NCBI GenBank assembly: GCA_963931925.1
Contig: OZ007579.1
Span: 37,865,566-37,929,565, forward strand
Direction of reading: 5' to 3'
Length of the DNA stretch: 64,000 nucleotides
Source: Onchidella celtica
Taxonomy: Eukaryota; Mollusca; Gastropoda; Systellommatophora; Onchidiidae
Under the pieces are notes generated by a model. That model was given only the letters and a program-made list of their open reading frames with translations, was not told the DNA's origin and made no database searches. The translations under genes were made by a program, and so were the position numbers. Positions 39,601-54,600 of the stretch are shown here, one piece after another. Each line of letters begins with the position of its first letter. The first letter of the stretch is position 1.

Positions 39601-42600
39601 CTTTGGCTATATCAGATCTCAGAATGTGAGGAATGAGAAGCTGATGCTGGAAATAACAGTACAAGATAACAAGTTAGGTCTGAGGTCTTTTTTTTTTTTT
39701 AGGAGAATCACTGGAGGTGTAAAATATAAAATAAGATAATAACATAAAAAAAAAAAGAATATAAATCACTGGAAAACTAAGATCACAATTACATCATGAA
39801 AACTTGGCAAAAGTGTAAATAATCTACCGTAACACCCCCTCCCTTCATAAAGCAGCCTGACAAGTATCCTTATCTGACAATTTCCTTTAAATTTGTGTTT
39901 TTAAAGAAAAGTGTGTTTAATTATAATTTATATCATTATGAACATATTGTCACTGCTCTACAATTATGGCATATGTCACCCTTATGCCAAAAGGCAACTG
40001 ACAATTCATCACATTTCTGACCATAAGCTAGCAGATAATGGAAAAAGAAATGCCCATAGAAAAACGTAATAATCCAAGAGAATCATATCGGCATAAGTTA
40101 CCAAATGACAGGATAAGAAAGAGTTTTTTTCTTACCATCTCAGAAGTGTCAAAAATGGGTAACACCATTAGCATACAGCAGTGACGCTATGACGTGAGTA
40201 TTGGGAATGACACTTGTAATTCTTAGAGCTTGTCAGTATGCCCTGATCATGAAGAAAACCAAGCTGACCGTTAAAAAGAGGTTCTACACCTGAATACTTT
40301 GGATAGAACACTCACCTTGACAGTGAAAGCAATGACTAGTGCTGATTCTTTCCCAGACATAGCAAATGTGGGCAATTTCTGAATTTTCATAGCAGCAGAG
40401 GTGACGGGTGGGAGATCAAGCCATATAGGGTCACGGATGTTTTCATTACAGTCTTTAGCCAGTGGATATATAGCCCCATTTCCATCCCGTAAAATCATAG
40501 ATGAGTTTGGTGGTGCCTGCAAAAGATGTGAAACATAAGTACCACTGCAAATAACAATGTTCAAAGCAGCACTGCTGTGCAAAGGCAGGGTGACATATGT
40601 GCTCATTTCATAGTTTTGAGAAAAACAAAAAAAACGTGGCTATGTGGCATAGCCAGTCTGCATAAAAAATTTTGAATATATGCCATACTAGAAACTATTA
40701 TTTCAACAGATGATATGTTTATCTGCCTTTGACGTAAAAGAATTATGAGTGAGAGAAATTCATAGAGTCAGTAAATTAGAAAAAATCCATAATGTCAGTT
40801 ATGTTGCACAGCAGCTAAGGGTGAAACTTGAACTTAATGTGGCACTATTATGCTTGCTCTCATGCCAAATAATACATCCTCCGCAACATGTATTGGCTTA
40901 CAATCATCACATTTTGTGTATTTCCCATCCAATACATTTGTTATTTTGCATGCCTGACATGGGATTTTCAGGTTCTGCGGAGGAGCTAAGGCCTGTGTCT
41001 TTCAGTACAGGGGGACTACTCACTCACCAATTTTCTTTGCTATTCTTCAGTCTAGATAATTTTTTGCTTCCAGTGGTGAGGAGTGGAGAGAGTGAATGAC
41101 TGTGCGTTTTTTTTTTTTTTTTTTTACCAAATGTTTTTCAAAGATTGTTTGCATGATTCTTCTGTGTATTTTCAATTGGCCGTCAGGCCAACAATAAACT
41201 TGACTTGGTAAATGATCGGATAAGCAGGCACGTGGCATTTCAATGAAGAGACAGATGGGGGGAGTAGATGAAATGACAAGAAAAAAAGCGGAAAGAAAAA
41301 AATCAAAATAATGGAGAGGAAAATTAAAAGAATAAATGAAAAACAACCAAGATATGATGGAAAGGAAGAAAATGTTTTTTATCCAAAAATATATTATCTG
41401 GTGAAGAGAATAAGGTGTTATACTTTTTCACTAACATTGCCACAAGTCAGTAAGGAGACATCATAGGTCCTTGTGCCCAGGAAGGCATCAGCGCTGGTTG
41501 GGAACAAACAATTATGGTCCATCTTGCCAGTGCTCAGGTTATGGAAAGTGTAATAGAGTCGAGTGCCACTCCTGGATATAACATGGATTCCTGGAGACAA
41601 AACAAATGAATAATGGGTTAAGACTACTGTTGAAATTCTCTCCTCCACACAAAAAGAAGCGTGCAAATACGATTTGTCCACTTTTTAAAATAACATATGT
41701 ACATTAAAATTGTTTGAATGAACCAACTGGACCATCAGGTGACTTTTAGGGCCAAAGTAAGAAAGTGGCCAACTAAAGTATACATGAATTTATCATGTGT
41801 TGAGTACATTTGTCATCCAGTACAGAAATATGTTTCAGAAAACATTACTGAATATAACCCTTAATACCACTTTCACAATATAAGACATTGGAACATCATA
41901 CTACATTCCTATACAGATAATTCATTAAACGGTTTCATACAGAAATAAGGAGTACAATGACAGGAAAGAAGAAACATCACTGTTCTATTCAAATGTAATG
42001 AAACAGAATCAAGACTGAGTTCAATGAGAGTTGTACTTGACTTATCAGGTCTCGGTGACCCTCGGAACAGCTGGAGACACAGAAAACAAATCTACAAACC
42101 TTCAGCATCAACTGTGACAGCTTCAATCTGTCCATGTTCTGCTATCGCCACTTTTTTGGGAACTTTCTGGAAACAATCAGGACTCCTTGGACCCCCAGTA
42201 GTTTTCACAACCTAATCAAAAAAAAAAAAAAAGTAACGTAAGTGAAAATTATCGTCACCGTCTGGGAATTTTAGCTAGAAGTCTTGATATTCTTGACTGT
42301 TTATCTTATATTTAAGGTCAAATAAAGGCAAAAATAAAAATTTGAATGTAGCCATATTTTGACTTTGCTTCAAGCCTTGATGCGAGCCCACAGATTTTCT
42401 GTACTTTTTATAAAATGTCATCGCTCTTACATTAAAAATGACATACCTGCAAGCCCATTGAAATAAAAGAAGTACAAAATGTGCATGTGTAGGTTGCAAT
42501 TTTTCACTCAAAGACAATTTTCTGTCACTGATCAGGTCTTCGTGTGATGATGAGCAAAATGTCATCACTGGACTGAGAATACAAGAGGTGTTGTGTGAAA

Positions 42601-45600
42601 AAAGTCCCAAACTGCTGGTCTAAAACTGTAGCAATTGGTTTTGACTACTTTTCAGAAGAGTTTTTGAAAGTTTGCTATTCGATTACTTTTCAGCTTAAGA
42701 GTTTAGAACCAAGATCATTCGAAGTGGCTTCAAATGTTGTGAACATATATGAAACGTGTTTTTACCAATTTCTGAGTCATTACAGTCTTAGGAAATAGTG
42801 ATGATACTAGAATTAGTGGTAAATCTTTCTAAGACAATGAGAACTTTGTACTAGTTGCGCCACCCCCCCTCCCCCCATAAATGTAATTCTACTGAACAAT
42901 ACACACTACCTGTAGCTCATCTTTCCTAAGGAGGCGACAGTCTTGTAAAACAGAGACGTCATCTTTGCTGGATCCAGCTGCATCTGCATCCCTGTTGAAT
43001 CTCACAGCAGCACAAGGGCCATCCACCTACAGGGCAGAATCAAAACAATGTCATATTTCTTCATCTAGCATGTTCATCCAACTTGCCATCTTGCTGACTA
43101 CTAGAGACTACTGTATTTACAACTCTTCAAGACTACAAACAGACAGAATGGTCTTAATCCATCATTCGCATTATCACCTCAGACTGGTAGTCAAAGAAGA
43201 GCAGGCCTATCAAGGCTGGCTGCTCGGGGAAAATTGGAAGAAAAAAAAAACACATAACACCCCTCCCCTCCGACTGGCATTGCAATGTGGTAGCCACGTT
43301 TGTTCCAGTTGTAACTGGGCTGTAATGACACTAAAGCAAATTTCCCAAATGGGATAAAAGAAGCAAACAAATACAAATTTCATTACTATTGTTTTTTTTT
43401 TTATTGTTGCCAGCTTCCATGTGAGATTTTGTGGCCTCCAATCTTTAACATAATCAACCTTGCACTGCTTTTACATTCGGTGAGAATGATGCTATTTATA
43501 ACTGTCTTAAAAATACTTAAAAACTGACAGATTGGCCTTCAACAGCATTCCCATAAAGCTCATTTTCCCATATAAGACATTATCTAACCACTACTTGCTA
43601 CCTGAACCCAATATTATAACAACCACAGGAAAAACTGTATTGATTTAATATTCTGCTACACATTCTTCCTTTTTTTATTGTTTGTTTTATTTTTTCAATT
43701 TTCCATTTTGTTTTTCTGTTCTTTTTTTAAATAAAGGTTCAAATTAACTATGTCCTATTAGCACACAGAATTCAGCAATGACAGAATGCTTACCTTCAAA
43801 ACCTTGCCCAGCTGTACAGTTTTCACATCCTCCACAAACACAACCTGTTTCAGGGGCCACCTCTCTTCTTTCTCATCATCCTTCACTGGTGTCACAGGAC
43901 CCTTTTTCCTTTCTGTAGGACAATTAACAGAACAGCATAAGCTCAGCAAGGCAAACATCAATGCAATGACAAGCATGGATACCAGAAAAATAGTGATAAC
44001 AGAAACTGACAAAACAGAAAAACAGTTAAAAGGCCAGAACAACATAAGCTCTGCAAGACAAACACCAATGCAATGATTGGCATGGATACCAATAAATAGT
44101 GATACCATAAACAGACAAAACAGAATTACAGGTAAAAGGCCAGAACCCTAGAATCAATCACATCAATGCAATGATTGGCAGGGATACCAATAAATAGTGA
44201 TACCATAAACAGACAAAACAGAATTACAGGTAAAAGGCCAGAACCCTAGAATCAATCACATCAATGCAATGATTGGCAGGGATACCAATAAATAGTGATA
44301 CCACAAACAGAAAAAACAGAATTACAGGTAAAAGGCCAGAACCCTAGAATCAATCACATCAATGCAATGACTGGCATGGATACCAATAAATTGTGATACC
44401 ACAAACAGACAAAACAGAATTACAGGTAATAGGCCAGAACCCTAGAATCAACCACATCAAGTAAAATGGAATTTGCAACTCCTATAAATAGGTTCCTACA
44501 ATGACATTGGTTTAAACTTAACTCATTTCCTATGTACAGTAATTCTTGTGGGTGTGGACAGGAACTCTCAATACTATCCAGTTTGAAATTTACTGTTGGT
44601 TTAAAGATGTTTTTTAGTTTCACTCAGTATGAACACAAGACGTAATACATTAATTATATATCAAAATAAAGGAAAACAAATAAACGAAGATAGGATTCAA
44701 TATTTCGGAAAGTTGGAGTAGATATTAGTGTCCACTCAAACCGAATATTTGGCTTTCTATGGTGAAGCGGAAACCCATGAGCCAAAGTTTCGGCTTATCC
44801 TAGTGAATGAGCTAAAGCAGTGTCCTTGCACACCAAACTGAGGCCTTGTACTGATGAATTTCATCTTGTCACTCTGCGTTTGATTACAGAACATGACAGT
44901 TCACATAATAAGTAAGTGAACTTACTGAGAGAACTGGTTGAGATAGATGCACTGCTATGATCACTGCACACAGAGGACGCCGGGGATGGGGGTGGCATGT
45001 CAGTCTTGATCTCACTACTTTTAGTAGGCTCTGGCTTGAGAGGTTCAGCTTTTAACTCACTGGGGATCACACACATACAATATTAAAATTTGGCTTTACA
45101 AAACTTAAAACAAATGCCTGAACTTTACATGTGGTATCCTGATGATGTTGATTTTCTTGAAGCTGAAAGTTCAGACTGAATGCAAAGCTGCAAAAAAAGC
45201 TCCTCGAGAACAATTTCAAATCTCCATGACGTTAACATAAAATTTGCAGTAAATTTTTATTTGATGACAACCAATTTGTTAGCATATATATAGCTTTCAT
45301 GATAGAAAACTAAGTCATTACAAATCAATGGTCTTTATTTTCTTTAATATTTACACTTGATGACATCTTTCTATTCCCAATATTATCATGGCACACTGCC
45401 TATTTTTCCATGCATCAATCTCATCTTTTTTTCTTTTTTTTTTTAAATTAAAAAAAAAAAAATTCTATATGCATGAACAAAACAATATCATTTCTGCTTC
45501 ATCAACAATGAAAAAGGTGCAAACACGACTTTCAAGCTAACACTTTCTTTTGATAGCATGTCATTTTTTCGGATGCAATTCTTTAAATGTTTCAGTTCAT

Positions 45601-48600
45601 ACAGTGACGCGCTAGAGCTCCATGTAATTTAGAATTATAAAATTGCAGGGAAAAAACACCATCAAGCCAACTTATTGCCAGTGAAAAAAATAAATACTGT
45701 GCTCTTACATTCCTGGCTGACGGATGCGGAATCGACAACTGTCACTAAGGGCCCATGCAGAGTCGAGAAGCTGTCCCACTTTGGGTACTCCATTGATTTC
45801 TGTGAAGGCGATGGCCCCTGCATTGTACAAAGGTGCACTTCGCAAGCAGACAGTTGCCCCAGCAACAATCTCTGATGAAGATGATGTTTCTTTAGCTTTC
45901 TTCTTCTTGCTGGATCTCTCCACAAGTTTCTTCCTCTGTGCAAAGGGCATCACTCCCCTAGTGAAACAGAAATATAACAAAAAAAACCTATATCTTTTTC
46001 TCACTGCTGACTTAAGATGGATTTTAAGTATGCAAAAACAATTTTTATACACTCGAAATTGTAAAGCGCAAGATGTATGAGATTTACATAGAAGAAAAAC
46101 TTTTAACTCTCTGTAATTACTGATGATAGGTTTAGTGACCATTTAATTATTGTCAGTTAATCAACGTGACCGTACCAAGGTCTAAAAAGCTTCACAAATG
46201 ACATTCAATTGTAGCTGCCGAGCACAAAGAATGCCTGTAAAGATTAAAATGATCACGAACGATGGGTCTTACCACCAAAAGAGGGCACCACTGTCTAGTC
46301 TGGCACAGGTATATAAACTACACGTGTGAAGGGACACTACTCCATCAGACTGAAACTCTGAGAACTGCTGCGCTGAGTGTTCCAGCTTGGTGGCGACTGA
46401 GTTGAGGGATTCATCCAGCCATGAGGCAAGCTAAAACATGAAAGAAAAACAGATCAATGTAATAATCAAATGTAAATTTGGCAACACAAAAACAATAGCT
46501 TCAGGTCAAGTAAATCATGTTCCATGTTCTCTCTTGTCATATAGGTTTCAATTTCTTTGGCAGCTAACATTCAAACTACGAACCTTGATCTTGTAGACGA
46601 TGGTCTCAATAACAAATGGGCTCACACACACAGGAAAAAAAAAACAAGAACAGATGTCATCATACCTATAATAACTATTTCAGACGTGCCAAAATCAGTT
46701 AATCATGACTGAAAAACTGCAAGCTTCTATATATCATATGTGCCATTTAAAATTTATATCACACAGAATACTGCTTTTTTCAAGACATCTTATTAGGCCA
46801 CATGGCGTCAGGTCAGAAAAATCTGCTACTGGTAACATGTAATCCAGTACAACCTGTTTCATGAACTGGTACGCTAGCATGGTATCAGTGGGCGTGCACC
46901 TGTCGGTGCAAACGGCCAGGGCGGAGGAGGTTTCATCTAACCCAACGGCCACATGCTAGGGCACAATGTGACCCTCAGTACTTGAGTCCTTCATATTGGC
47001 CCCCGGTAGCGGTGTGGTCATAGGCTTGTTTGCCTAAATCACAGACGAAGAATTGAGCAAACTTCCCGGACGCAGCTTCGAAGCTGGCGGCAGCAGGCCA
47101 GTGGTTGATTGATAGGGCAGATGGCAATATACCGTCACTCTGGCCTGGATATCGTGACACAGAGCATCCACCAGTATTGGTGTTCTTTGGTTTGGGTCTT
47201 TCACCCTAGTCAGTTGGGACTGCGAGGCTGTGGAGTAGCCTACAGGCAGCCGGTCAGGCAATATGACTGTCCCTCTGGCATCCTCCTGCACCTGGATACA
47301 TTTCCAGTCGTCTTGACCCTGTCTTGCCACTTGGATAAGTTGTGTCCAGGCGAGAGAGTGAGTCTGATGTTTGCGCAGCTCTTTCTCACTATGAACAAAT
47401 TCTTTGCGCCAGTCTTAACACTCACCTCGTCTTCTTTCATCTTTGTCTCGTCTTCTTTCCTCTCAAAATTCCAACGGCGATGGGCGAGTGCGGTGGCAGC
47501 AGGTTTGGATAGACTGGAAGCTGTTAGCACAGACCTACACGTTGGTGGCTGTGGGCTATGGTCGCTTCATCGTCGATTGAAGTGGAGGGCGTGGGGAGGC
47601 AGCACCCACAGTAGCTGAGCAGCCTTATTTAAGGATAGCACTGCTCACCTCAACTGAGGAAGGGGCTAGAAAAGGTGCCCTAAAGAAAGCCCACTTCACA
47701 TCACCCTGACTGGTATACCGCGACCAGTGGGGATCCCTTTTTGCGGTCGAAACAAAAAGAAATTCAGCTTACTCAGGCTAGGAGCCTGGAATATACGCAC
47801 ACTACAGGACAACTCAAACAACCCGGAAAGACGCACTGCACTTATTGCCATTGAGCTCAGCAGGTACAACCTGGACATAGTGGCACTCAGTGAGACCAGA
47901 CTCCCTGATAGTGGCCAACTCAAAGAGCTCAGTGGTGGATACACCTTCTTCTGGAAAGGCAAGGGTGCAGTCGAACCGAGACAGCATGGTGTTGGGTTTG
48001 CAATTAAAAATGACCTTGTCAGAAACTTGCAGTCCATGCCAATTGAAATAAATGACAGGCTAATGACACTCAGGATCCCAGTTGGGAAAAGCCAGTCAGC
48101 CACCCTCATTAGCGCATATGCGCCCACCATGACAAACCCAGATGAAGCCAAAGACAAGTTCTATTCTGATCTAGAATCTGTCATATGCTCTGTCCCGGCA
48201 GCTGATAAGCTGATTCTCTTGGGGGACTTCAATGCTAGGGTTGGCTCCGAAATCTCAGCGTGGCCAAATGTTTTGGGCCCTCATGGAGTTGGTTCATGCA
48301 ATAACAATGGGTTGCGCTTACTTACTTTGTGCGCTGAATTTGGCCTGTTCATTACCAACACAAATTTTAGTCTCCCCGTGAGAAACAGAACGTCATGGAT
48401 GCATCCCCGCTCAAAGCATTGGCATCTCATAGACTATGTCATTGTGAGGAAGACTGACAGAAAGGATGTCCTTGTAACAAAGGCGATGTGTGGTGCCGAG
48501 TGTGGAACTGACCACAGACTCATTGTTTGCAAGCTCAGACTAACAGTGAGGCGCAATAGACGCCCTCAAGGGAAAGCGCCTAAATGTTTCAAAACTCTGC

Positions 48601-51600
48601 TCAGCTGAGAAACAGAGCGAGCTCTCATCAGAACTCTCCTCAAAATTGGATTGCGTGACTTTTGACCCTGAGAACATTGAACAGAGCTGGACTGACCTAA
48701 ATACGACTGTACACTCTTGCGCCAGCAGCACAGTTGGTTTTCCTGTCCGCAAGCACCAGGACTGGTTCAATGATAATGATAATGAAATCAAAGTGCTCAT
48801 CAAAGAAAAAAATAGTCTCATCCAAGCTCACTGCAGTGACCCCTCTTCCACAGCAAAAGCTGATGCACTGCGTGCATGTAAGGGTGTACTCCAGAAGAAG
48901 CTGAGGAAAATGAAAAGTGACTGGCTTGAAGAGCGAGTAAGAGAAACTCAGAAATATGCCGACACAAACAACACTAGAAAGTTCTTTGAGAGCCTCCGAG
49001 CTGTGTTTGGACCATCCCGCTCTGGCACTACGCCACTTCTTGCGTTAGATGGTTCAACACGCATTGTTGAATTGAATGCCATAATTCAGCGTTGGGCAGA
49101 ACATTTCGGAGGTGTGCTAAATCGGCCATCAAATATAAATACTGAGTCCATTGACCGCCTCCCTCAGACTCCTATTAATGCAGCTCTTGCCAAGCCATTC
49201 ACAGCAAATGAGACCCGAACTGCCACAAATCAGATGTCCTTTAACAAATCACCAGGCGTGGATTCAATTCCTGCTGAGGTGTATGCCTTCGGTGGAGAAA
49301 AGCTTATTGAAAGGTTGACCGAGTTGTTCAATCATATGTTGAAAGCAGGGAAGCTGCCACAGGACTTCAAAGATGCTTCAATCATCCATCTGTACAAAAA
49401 CAAAGGGGACAGCCAAGTCTGTGACAACCATCGGGGAATCTCTCTACTTTCAATTGCTGGCAAAATATTGGCAAGAATGCTTCTGAATCGCCTTCTTGAT
49501 CACCTCTCGTCAAATGACTTGCTTCCCGAGAGCCAATGTGGCTTTCGTAAAGAGAGGGGAACGGCGGATATGATTTTTGCTGCCAGACAGATTCAGGAAA
49601 AATGCATGGAACAAAATAAAGCGCTGTATATCACATTTGTTGACCTCACAAAAGCATTTGACACAGTGTGTCGTGAAGGCCTCTGGAAAATCTTGGCGAA
49701 GTTTGGGTGTCCACCCGAATTCATCACAATAGTGCGCCAGTTTCATGATGGCATGCAAGCTGCAGTCAAAAGCAACGGCAGTGTTTCAGAGCCCTTTGCT
49801 GTCACAAATGGGGTAAAACAGGGTTGTGTCTTAGCCCCAACTCTGTTCAGCATCATGTTCTCTGCAATGCTACAAGAAGCCTTTAGCTCTCCTCCTCAAG
49901 GGGTAAGCATCAAGTACCGAACTGATGGCAGTCTATTCAACCTCAGGAGACTTCAGGCAAAAACCAAAACCAAAAGTGCTCAAGTCTGTGACCTACTATT
50001 TGCTGATGATTGTGCACTTCTGGCACACGATGAGGATAGCATGCAAAACTGTGTTGATAAGTTCTCTAGTGCCTGTGACAACTTTGGCCTCACAATAAGC
50101 ACAAAGAAGACGGAAGTGCTCCATCAGCCTACTCCAGACGACAAGTATTCTGTGACCCCAAATATCAAAGTCCATGACAGTCTTCTGAAGGTGTCGGAGA
50201 ACTTCACCTATCTTGGCAGTACACTGTCTTCCGCGGCTCGTGTTGATACTGAAATTCTCTCAAGAATCAGCAAAGCCAGCTCTGCATTTGGCAGGCTTCG
50301 AAAGAGAGTATGGGATGTTGCCGGCATTCGCACAGACACTAAGCTGAAAGTGTACAATGCTGTGGTCCTTCCCACCCTACTCTATGGGGCTGAAACCTGG
50401 ACAGTGTACCAATCGTATGCCAGAAAGCTAAATCACTTTCATCTGGCCTGCCTTAGAAAGATCCTAAGGATCAAATGGCAGGATAAAATTCCAGACACTG
50501 AGGTCCTCAATCGTGCCAAGGAATTGAGCATCTTCTGCCACCTGAAAAAAATTCAGCTACGTTGGGCAGGACATGTTGTCAGAATGCCCGACTCCAGACT
50601 CCCTAAGCAAATCTTCTTCTCTGAGCTCTCCAATGGAACGAGGAATGTTGGGGCCCCAAAGAGACGTTACAAAGACACTCTCAAGCAATCGCTGAAGGCC
50701 TTTGCCATTGATGTGAGTGAGTGGGAAAAGCTCTCGCTTGATCGTGCAAATTGGAGGGCGGCCCTTACCAGAGGCAGCAAAGCATGGGAAGCTGACAGAG
50801 TCCAGCAGGCTATCAAAAAAAGAGAACGGCGCAAGAAAAGGCCCAGTGGTACTGAACCAACGGAGCACTCTTGTCATTTATGCGGAAGGGTCTGCAGGGC
50901 AAAAATAGGACTTATCAGTCACATGAGAAGCCATAAGCCATGAAAGAACAGTCTTTCCATTCTGTCCTCTGTGTCCTTTAGTTCTCTTTATTGTCCATGT
51001 GTTGAAATTCTCAACAATTTCTGTTCTTTATTCCTCTGGTGTTGTTAAGGTCATCATCATACCTGATGGCCGAACTATTATTATTATTAGACACAGTTTG
51101 TAAAACAAAATGTTCTTATGTTAAAGTGCCAGTTTGATAACCTTCATCAATAAAAGAAAAAGAAAAAAAAAAGAAAAACTCAGAAACCCAAGTAATACAG
51201 AAATTAAGAGAAATGACAAGAATGGTAAAATCCTCACCTTCCCTGATTCTGTGAGGACTGAGGCTCGCACTCCACAGGCAGACAAAATTGTTATTTTTTC
51301 TTGTACCAGACCAAGAGCAGAAGCTTTTGGATGGCGAATATTGGGATTCTGAAACAACACAGTATGCACAATCAAGTGAATATCAACTCAGGGAGTATTT
51401 CTTTCTCCTGGAAACCATCTCCACTAACAAAAATAATTCATCCAAAAAGTTCCATGAAAATGTATTATCAGTCCTGTTTTCTTTTATTTCGCCTTCTATC
51501 AATAAACACAAAAACTCATTTGCATTAGTATCTACGACATCACCATTCTGAACTGTTTTCGCTTTCAAATCAATCTGCATAAGACATAGGTGCCACCCAG

Positions 51601-54600
51601 GAAATATGAAAAAGGAGGAACTTTTTTTCGACTCGCAGGGGGGAGGGGTTGGAGGTGTTGCCCCCCTCCCCCTATTTAGAATTTTTTTTTAAAATCAAGC
51701 ATAAATAACACAATTATTTTGGCGGTACCTAAAGTGCTATTTTCATGGGTGCCAGCAACGGAGCCATCTGAAACCTGAAAATCACTTTGACCAAATCAGC
51801 CAAACCTGAAGTCGCTGGCACCGGGCAATGCAGTGATAAAACAACAGACCTACGAACTAAATAACATTTAAAGCACATACACCAATGCCACATAAAGGCA
51901 AATTTCAAATAGAGAACAAAACACTTTACATGTCACAATGATGTACCATACTTGCTGAGTATTTCATGTACACCTACAACTTTCTTTGTTCATAATATAA
52001 TGTGTGACTGCAGCAGCTTTTGTCCTACAAGATGAATAAAATTTCGAAAAACAGTTAATCTGAATAAGGAAAAATTTCTCCAATAAGTTTGTAGAACCTA
52101 TCACAAACATCCAACAGACAAAACATGGCTTTTATGCCTGTTTATTATTAATATTATATTCATGTACATGTGTGTATATTGTGTCCCTTGAGCCAATAAA
52201 ATTGATCCTGTTATCTCCCTTTCAATTCAACGTTGTTATGCTGATGCTGAGTTTTTCTTTGTATGGAAAGAAACGTCAAAAACCCATCAAGAGAAATAGA
52301 ACTACATATCTTCCTAATGGAGTTTTGACGTTTTTGTTTCCGTACCCATGAAAACACGATTTTAGCTGTATGCTTTTGCTTCACTCACACTGCTTACGGT
52401 CCCCGTGGTTATAATAGAAGAGCCAGGCTTAAAGGTCTCACGCATGCTTGATAACCGTTTATTGAACTGAATAGGTTGAAATCCGGCTATGCCCGATGAT
52501 ATTGACGCCAGAGAACTAGAAGAATCTGAGGCGGGCCCCTTCAAGCCTTTGTAAACTAAACCAACCGTCGTCGGGTTGGTCTTGTACAATGATTATTAGC
52601 CCAGTAGCCGTACAACGTGTATCAGTACAGATCTAGTGGTCATGCTCGACCTTGACCTAGATTCTAGATTTTTAGGTAACAGTACTGACACGTCATATCG
52701 ATCCGCACAATATATTCCACGTTTACAATACACAAGGAACCAAGCAACCAGGCATTCCAAACGAAAGCATCCATTGTCAATCGACAATAAAAGTTCGAGT
52801 AGATCTACCATTGCAGGCATCTAAAGCATTAATGCTGGTGGTGACATGGGCTGACACACGAAGTCAGTGCAACACATGATAGGCTATGTTCACTCATACT
52901 CATACGACACGCGGAACAAGCGGGTCTTGACCGGACACAGTACAGAGTCTCGTGATCCTGTGACCCTTCGCTCACTTTCAAGTTCGCGTTATTGTCAGCG
53001 CGATGAAGAGCTGCTGATGCACATGGAGCGCTTGATCTAAAACGGCGAATCAGGCAGAACACGACGGTAGCATTATGTTGATGATGCGCCCTGGGATGTG
53101 GGGTATGCTAAAAATAGGCGCAATCAGGCCGATATCTCGAACTCGCACGCTTGCGCGAATTTTTTTTCAATTCTTCACATCACGAAACCGGAAAAAAAAT
53201 TTGGAGACACAGCGAAACCCGAAATCCGGTATATACCCAAGGTCTGCACCCATGTATTTTATTAATGTAGCTGCGCAACCTGCGCATAGCGGCGAAAGTT
53301 GGAAAAAATTCAAATAGCGGAAAAGTGGCACCTATGATGAGAATGAATGTGTTGAGAGATTCTTTGGTTATTTATGCATAACCACAATTATATTTTTCTA
53401 CTCTTTTTCACAACCCAGTGCCAAGTTGCCAACACTGGAATGCATGAAATATAAAACAAATGTAGGTAAATAACAAATTTTTCATTTAACTTACATCTGG
53501 ATTTCTGTAAGGTTCAGACTCAGACCACTTCCAGCTATACAAGCGACCATCTCTGCCTACTGCCACAAGGTCAGAGTGCATGGCCTCAATATGACTAAAT
53601 AGAGGAGGCTCTCCATCCTGAAAAAGTACAGGAAAATAAAAAAGAAAATTTCTAGCACTGGCTCCAGTCTGGAATGAAATAAAGGCTACTAAAACAGAAT
53701 TTGTTGATTTTGTGGATTAAAAATCTTCAAGATGTTTTAAAAAGTTTTTGAAAATGTTTGAAAGACCCTATGAGAAAAAAAACCAACACACATACAGTCT
53801 TTTTTAAAAGTAATGTCATATACGATTACCAGACAATTCCCGCCTTTTTTTTTTTTTTGTCTTCTATGATTAACAAGATAGATACTTAGACACAAATTAC
53901 CGACTGTTTGTATTTCACTGTACTGCAAAAAATGGAGATGTTTAGGCAAGCTATAAACTGATTTCAGAGAGAGAACTTTGTCCGCAGATTTTTCTTGTAA
54001 ATCCATGGGATAAAGAAAATGGCATGACGGATATTTTCAATTGCATGCAAATTCCTACCTTATCAGTCCAATACTGAAGTTCTTCACCAAGCATCAAGGG
54101 ATTCTGGGCTGGGGAATTGGATTTTTTACCACCATCTGGCCCTGCCGTCTCTGCTTTGTCTCGTTCTAAAGATTTTAGAGTCTCATCTCTGAAGTTGGTC
54201 TCCAGACGGCGGCGGTGGTCACGGATACGGAATATGGAATCCCTGTCTCGATCAAGTTCCCTTTCTCTGTCACCTGAACATGTGAATATTAAAAAAAAAA
54301 CATGCTCAAAGAAGAAACACTTGTTTGTTTGGAGCATCTGTACATGCAATCTGCATTATAAATCTCAGTATCACAGCGGAAGCCAGTTCATAAAGCACTA
54401 GAAATAAGTGACAAAAATTATATTATGTTAAGTAGTGACAATTTGTGTAAGGAGAGAGCACAAAAGTGCAATTAGTATGTTCTAACACTCTGCCTGCACC
54501 AGTTTCGACACTGACGAATAATCACAGGCCGTAACACTGTGGCTGGATATATAAACAAATGCCAAGTAAATGACTGGAATGATGTCCGGGCAAGTGAGAA

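Larger units (their letters stand above)
46885..51090 (+). mobile_element. LINE (endonuclease-reverse transcriptase retrotransposon)
   Basis: A near full-length non-LTR element in UBR5 intron 10, antisense to the gene. It has a 5' region of about 0.85 kb, an endonuclease, a reverse transcriptase, a short 3' region and a terminal (ATT)n run (51076-51088). One frameshift splits the coding region. The 5' end is approximate, and I could not find a target duplication. The domain set and short ATT tail resemble RTE-type elements; clade not certain. Confidence 0.88.

Noticed and set aside
47034-47530. Minus-strand frames in the LINE 5' region
   Set aside because: They lie in the untranslated leader of a plus-strand LINE and show no domain.
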